Source: Prinia subflava (taxonomy: Eukaryota > Chordata > Aves > Passeriformes > Cisticolidae). From it: 64,000 bases of DNA. The stretch covers positions 63,222,822-63,286,821 of the forward strand of contig NC_086250.1 of NCBI RefSeq assembly GCF_021018805.1. The letters run 5' to 3'. Below, one piece after another: positions 58,107 to 64,000 of this stretch. Below the pieces are notes generated by a model. It did no database searches. It had not been told where the DNA came from and saw only the letters and a program-made list of their open reading frames with translations. A program made the position numbers and the translations under genes. Positions within the stretch are counted from its first letter, which is position 1. Every line of letters begins with the position of its first letter.

Positions 58107-61100
58107 AGTTCAGGCTGCCTGAAATCTCTCAGTAGTTTAACTTGGGCCATTATCAAACACATTTTGATAAATGCTGAGTAGTGCCATGAAACTGTGACCA
58201 GTGTGTACCTTTCAATTTCAGGGCTTTTTGCCCCCTTTCTTGTTACTTGTCTGCAGCTACAATAAATGCACTTGCCAAGGGATGAATTGATTTAGGGGAA
58301 TTTTTATTAGGAGAGGGAGGTAACAGGAAATGTAGTGAATGGATCTTGGGGAAGAGGAAGCAGCTGGGGGTGCTGGTGGCTGTGGGATGGGTTATAGCTG
58401 AAAAATAAGATTTTAACATCTGTTTTGTGAATGCTATATTTAGTGTTTTGGAGAGGAAGCAGAGGGAAAGAGGCTGTCAGATGTACACTGTGGAAATATA
58501 AAGAATAAACCCTTCTAAAGCAATATAGAATCCTTACGTGCTTCCTCTTCTGTAACAGCTTCCTGTGATGATTACATGGTCACTTACCCAGCCTCTGCCT
58601 GTCCTCCGTGCAACTCCTGAGCTACATGTCTTACATATGATTGAAGAAGTTTTTAGCACCTGTTTCTGAGCACTTGCTGTGTTGTGTTCTTACATGCTTT
58701 ATGCCCCACTATGAACTGTAATCATGTGGCTTTATTTGGGTTGGTACTTACAAAAGTGTTTTCGGTCACTCCTACCCTGGTGATGGAGCAAAAACTCCTG
58801 GCTGCCTGCGGTTTTAATGTTGGGAGACACAGCTGGTCAGTCTGACCCGAGGCAGTGGAGTGCCAAGTGTGAAACCATGCTAAATCAGGGATGAAGCAGT
58901 GATGCTCCAAGGTGAGTTAGAGGACTGCCAAAACCAGACTTTGTAGATCTTTCCCATTTAAAGTGAACAAACTCATCCTGAATTGGAAGTTGCCAATCAG
59001 AAGTTGCCTCATTTCCTACACGAATGCCTGCTCTGACCACAAATGCAGACCTCTTTTTGCTTTGTTTCCATAAATGATCATTTGAGGTGAATTATCTGGA
59101 GTAGCATTTAATGAGAATAAGACATGGATAGTATTTAATTCCCCACAGTTATTTGGGACATGTTAGAAGTCATTTCATAAAGTGAGTCACTGCCGAAGGA
59201 GTCTGAAGCATGTGCAGGGGATATTGTAATTTACCAGTCAGACAGGGTTTCAGTGCAGTAAATAACCTTGAGATGTTACCTTGGTCTGGAGAGGGATACA
59301 AATCCTCTTTAGGAAAAAAAACCTCACAAACATCAGAAGACGTCACATTTCATCCCTCGAAACCAGCGTCAGAGATTGGGAATTTCTCTCAAGACACAAC
59401 CAAAAGGTACTGTAACTAGAATACAATGCTAAAACATATCTGACAGTGCTGCCCGTTGCTTTGCTAACAACACAGATGGGAGTTTTGTGTTCAGCATTGT
59501 CTGTCCCACACAGCTGAGTTCTGCTTCCACTGGGGTTAGAGGATGAGCAGCTAATCTAGTAAAGCCCTGTGCTGGCCAGTAAGTCAATTGAGCAACCACC
59601 TTTTTACATGGCAGGACTTATCATTGCTGATGTGTAAAGATTTAGTAGCAGAACTTTTTAGCACAGAATTTAGTATCCAGTGAGCATTTCAGATGGTCTC
59701 TGATGCAATAAAATCCAAATGCTGTCATAAACAATAACATGTAATACTAGCAACAGGATGCTGCTTCTGTATATGTTAAAATCCCCCTTTTATTCTGAGT
59801 TCAGTTATTTTTTTATTATGTATGATTATATAAACAATCCATATGCTGTATAGGTGAGAAGGGTTATTCTATGTGTAAAACAGTCCCTTTTCATGCTAAA
59901 ATGTGTTGAAGATATTTTCTGTAAGAACAAGCTGGAACTTCTTTTCCACTGATGGAAATGCCATGAAGTATTACTCAGTTACTGAAAACACAAGCCAAAA
60001 CTGACTTCTATAGAATCTCTGAAAGACCATTTCCTGGCATACCTCACTCATTATAATAAATTTCTTACTTGAAGTTGCACGTGAAGTCTGTGGCAGAGTA
60101 AGTGAATATGAGATAATAATATTCAGCCTTACTCTAAAGATATCTCTAAAACTGTACTATTATCCCTCAGCCATTTCTGAGATCTGGATCTCTGAGCTGC
60201 AGTGATGTAGTACAGATCATTTATTTAGTATTTAATTATCCTCATATTCTGGAAAGGTACTGAGAAAAACAGTGTAAAGTTTCCAAAGAGACAGAGTAAA
60301 TACTACTTTAGAAATTAGATCTATAACTTTTTGGAAAATGTATGCTTAAGTCCTTTTAGAAAACATGTTTATCTGAGCCTTATCTTAAATTACTTGGTTT
60401 TATCATATTTTCTCTCTGCTAAAAAATAGCTGACTTCAGAGGTATATTAACTTCTCCACAGAAAATAGATTTTGTAGCTTCTCTTCAGATACGGTGTTCT
60501 CAAATCCAGAGGCAAGGTAGTAAATGTTACGTACTAATGCTTTACAATATGATCTGTCAGCAATCCTATTAAAGCAAAGTTGAACATCTTTTCAGGGATT
60601 CATAAAAGCTGGTACTAAAACCAGCTGGTAGCTGAAACTGAAATTGCCAGACCTGTTCCAGGATGCCATGCTTTTTATATCCATTAGAGGAAAACAGAAC
60701 ACTTGTAACATACCTTGCAAATAGAAAGAATCTGTGGAGAGCTGTGTCTGTGCTAACTTTTTTAGAGATTGTCAGGGAGGGCATTTGAGTCCTCCTTCCA
60801 ACAGCTATTGCAGACTGGCTCGTTACCGTGCTGCTCTTGCTTGTGCTCTGCAGTGGTGCCTGGGCTGTATTGTGGTTCAGCTGCAACAGCAACTCGGCTT
60901 TTTCTGGAGAGTGTCTCTGGTCCACCTGTGCTTGTGGATCACTTGTCTCACTCTCACCTTGGCTATACCTGATAGCAAGCAGCACAGATTGCAAGAAGCA
61001 GATTTGTTCAAGTAAAATCCCTGTTGCTAAGGGTGCAATGCCCAAGGTCTCTGTTTCTCAGGCTGTTACTCTGAACCAGCTGCTCTTTTGGACCAAGTGC

Positions 61101-62013
61101 CCCTCAGGAGCTCTGGGTGCACTCTTGGTACAAGACCAGATTTGCAGAACTTATTCACCCTGAGAAATAATGAGGATGCATTTCCTTTGGAAGCACATTC
61201 CTGCTGAAAACTAAACTTAGTGTAAACACACACACCTTGTCACTCACTTGAGGGAGACTGTGTGCAGGTGCTCAGCCTTTGTGTATCACTGGTATGGAAA
61301 CAAGCAGCAACCTCTCTATAGTCACCGTGCCCAGTCCTCTTATTTCTGCTGAAGGTGCAGTCTCCTGGGAGCTCATGCCTCTGGAAGAGAGCCTTGCCCC
61401 TTCTCTCTGAGTCTTGGGAATCCTTCACTTGCACTGATCAGTGAGGAATCAATTCAAAGTAAGATGACCATCTGCTAGCAGCCTAAGCTTGTGATGCCAT
61501 ATTTCACTTTTAGTATAGTTTGGTTTCTAACAGTTGTATACCCAAGGTTAATCAGTACTCATGTATAATTCGTGATCTCTCAACTGAAAAGAAGTACACA
61601 ACCTTGTATGCAGTTTTCATAATAAAATTATTATTGTATTAAGTAGTAATTAGCATTTTGTCATTTCACAAGCCTGTGAGCTGTTGTGAAAGGTCAGTTG
61701 TGTCTCTGAGTCTCTGCAACAACAGCAGAGACAACTGCTTACATCACAAATTGGCTTTTACACCTCAGCTTTTTTCCACTTAAGCTGCATTTCTTCTCAT
61801 CAAGGAAAAACTTGTTCTCCATGGTCTTCATTACCATTCAGCTCTACCAACGTACCCAGAGGTTCATGCACTTGTTTTGAAAGTCTCCTAACTCTTCAGG
61901 GTTGACGTGCAGGGTGTTTTCTGTCATCTCACTAAGGAGAAGGATGGTGTGGGACAGCCTTTCCACGAGCAGTGTAAGGTGCTTGAAAGCACTGTGCAGA
62001 GAGCTGTGAGCTG

Positions 62014-62038
62014 TCCCATCCCATCCCATCCCATCCCA
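62014..62038. repeat. (TCCCA)n pentanucleotide microsatellite
   Basis: Five perfect TCCCA units sit within a moderately GC-rich stretch of the 3' flank. Confidence 0.95.
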
Positions 62039-63847
62039 GTGAAGTGTTCAGCAGGGTCAGCCTTGTCCAAGGCTGCCATTCTCCAAACGGCCCTGTCCCC
62101 CTTCTTGCCCAGCCAGACACTGAACTCGCCTCTGTTGTTTGTTTCCCTGCCCAGAGCACTGATCTGTTCTCCATAGTGACAGCTTGCTGCATGCACAGAA
62201 TGTCCCATAACCATAAAGACACTCTATAAGCACACTCGAAAAACACAAGGGATAACCAATATGTTGCTGTTATTGACCATAAAGGTCATCCTTGTTCTGC
62301 AGGGCTATGAAAGTTCTGTGAAATCCCTTAGGCTGCTGGGAGGCTGCTCTTTAGCTATGACCAAACCTCTGCAGGTTCTGGGTGTTTCTCCTTACTGCTT
62401 GCCTTTTATCTGTGGAGATAAAGCATTCCTCCATCATAAATCTCCTGGTTAGCAACCTGGATTTCTGTGTCAACCATCTATTTGGGCTGCCTTCTTGGCA
62501 AAGAGCTTAATATTTGTGTAGGAGCAGAAAAGGCTCCCATCAAAACACTGAAACCAACTTTTTAAAAAGTTTTTTTTATACGGATCCAGCCATTCTGTGG
62601 GGACGGAGACTGGGATGAGTTTGTCACCTGTTTTAATGGCAGACTGCTTGACCTCTGCCTGGACACCTGCTATACCTGTAGAGCCAGAAAGGTGTCCTGC
62701 CATGGGGTCTCCTGGGGCAGGGGACTCGGGTTGGAAAACACGACCAAGGAACTGCACTTTTCTCAGTGTCCATGACCTTCCCTCAAATGCAGCCCATCAG
62801 ACAGTCTGTTTTTCTATCACCCCCTCCTCTCTTTTTTGCAGTATTTTGACAATCAGCCTGCTGCTGGATGACCTGCACTGAACTGTATGTGCAAGCCTGG
62901 GGATAGGTGAGGCTAAAGTCTCAGATCTTTTTGTAGTGAGGAACTGTTTTAGTCTGAAGACATGCATTGCTGCCGGTATCTGTGCTTAGCTTACTGGGAT
63001 CTCAGAAGTTTTAGTAAGAATATTCACAATAATAATAAAAATAATCTTCTTGGATAAGGGTCTTTACTGAAATGCTATACTAACTACTGCTAGACATCCT
63101 TCGATGTGGAGAGGGAGAGGATGTCAGTACCCTGTGTGCAGTCTGTATGATCTCCCTGTTTTCATAATAGCTTAGAGATGAGAACCTGGAATGAGTTTTT
63201 CTGTGGGAAAAGCAGTTGAGTTGGGAGTCTTGGGCTGGGTCTGTTGAGGGAAGGGTTTGATACTACAGGTCAATTCCGGTTTTTCCCTTGTTGCCTGCTC
63301 AGAAGGGATTGGGTTGATGCCTTTGCACTGGTGTAAGGATTTGCTCTGTCATTGATCACAGGAGCCACACCATCCTCTGAGGAAACATGCCCTTCTGCTG
63401 GGAGTTGCTCTTCTGAGCCACATCTGGGACTAGGGGAGCTGCCTCTCTTCCTGGTGACAGCAAAATACCTGGCATAGGCACTGCAGAAAAATCTGCTGAT
63501 ATTCCTTCTCCTGGGGAGGTCAATATTTGGAATCCATACCATGGGTGGGCTGTCCTGGTAGAGGATAAGCAGTCTTAGAAGCTTGGAGTGGTCTTGTGGG
63601 AGAAAGGTGGAGTGTGGAGGCCAGGGAAGATGGCAGTAGGATAGTAATCAGGTGTTCCACACTGGGTGACTTGTGTGTTGTCGTGTCCCTTTCCCACAGC
63701 TGCTTGCTTTCATCCCATGCCATGTGTCCCAGTGGGCAGCTGCTGTTGGCACATCCTGCCCACAAACACAGCCCAAGCTATGCAGGGCTGCTCCTGCTCT
63801 TTGCCTTACCATAGCTGGGGCGGGCTGTTGTGACTGAGGCAGGAAGG

Positions 63848-63864
63848 TGATGATGATGATGATG
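63848..63864. repeat. (TGA)n trinucleotide run
   Basis: Five perfect TGA units plus TG. Confidence 0.95.
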
Positions 63865-64000
63865 TCCTTCAGTGACCCCAGAGGTACTGAGTCCATGCAG
63901 TCATAGCATATGGAATACTTAAGATTTCCCAAAGCAGAGGAAAGCTACCAACAGAGATGTGAATTCTGAGATGCCAAATGGCAGATCTGAGAATCTCCAA

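Larger units (their letters stand above)
50391..64000. other. Downstream intergenic, no gene recognised
   Basis: I find no exon of a neighbouring gene. In mammals GNAT3 and CD36 lie downstream, but no G-alpha or CD36 peptide appears in any frame here. GC-richer patches at about 50760-51020, 60740-61120, 61900-62230 and 63260-63830 hold no recognised repeat or gene. Microsatellites occur at 62014-62038 and 63848-63864. Confidence 0.55.

Noticed and set aside
50391..64000. Neighbouring gene (GNAT3 or CD36) exons
   Set aside because: They were expected from mammalian gene order, but no matching peptide was seen in any frame.

Overview
This is vertebrate, almost certainly avian, nuclear DNA. It is AT-rich and gene-poor. 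The interspersed repeats I can recognise are mostly CR1 LINE fragments in the forms typical of birds, plus two avian LTR-type sequences. I cannot name the species from the sequence alone.

The window holds one protein-coding gene that I can support: a complete GNAI1 (G protein subunit alpha-i1) on the + strand. It has eight coding exons between 17109 and 48464. They join in frame to a 354-residue protein with every G-alpha motif intact: the myristoylation/palmitoylation N-terminus, P-loop, switch I arginine, DVGGQ, NKKD, TCAT, and the C-terminal cysteine used by pertussis toxin. Exon 1 lies in a strong CpG island (about 16160-17480). Intron 1 is 19.2 kb and intron 2 only 78 bp. Intron 6 has a GC rather than a GT donor.

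Layout: 1-16160 is upstream intergenic sequence with CR1 copies at about 905-1400 (-), 12150-12735 (+) and 15755-16080 (-), a solo LTR ending near 4652, and two striking perfect inverted repeats. 16160-17480 is the promoter CpG island, with a 3 x 40-bp tandem repeat and a 16-bp GC palindrome. 17227-48273 contains the introns. Intron 1 carries a cluster of CR1 and LTR insertions at 33.1-35.5 kb and a short CR1 piece at 30.76 kb; intron 5 carries one CR1. 48465 to about 50.4 kb is the probable 3' UTR with several poly(A) signals. From there to 64000 is downstream intergenic DNA with no gene I can recognise.

I found no prokaryote-style system, CRISPR array, operon or new gene cluster. Nearly all other open frames are short chance ORFs or repeat-derived. 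The observations most worth checking are the GC-AG intron, the minute intron 2, the stop-free frame running upstream of the GNAI1 start codon, the promoter minisatellite, the nested CR1/LTR history in intron 1, and the hairpins.
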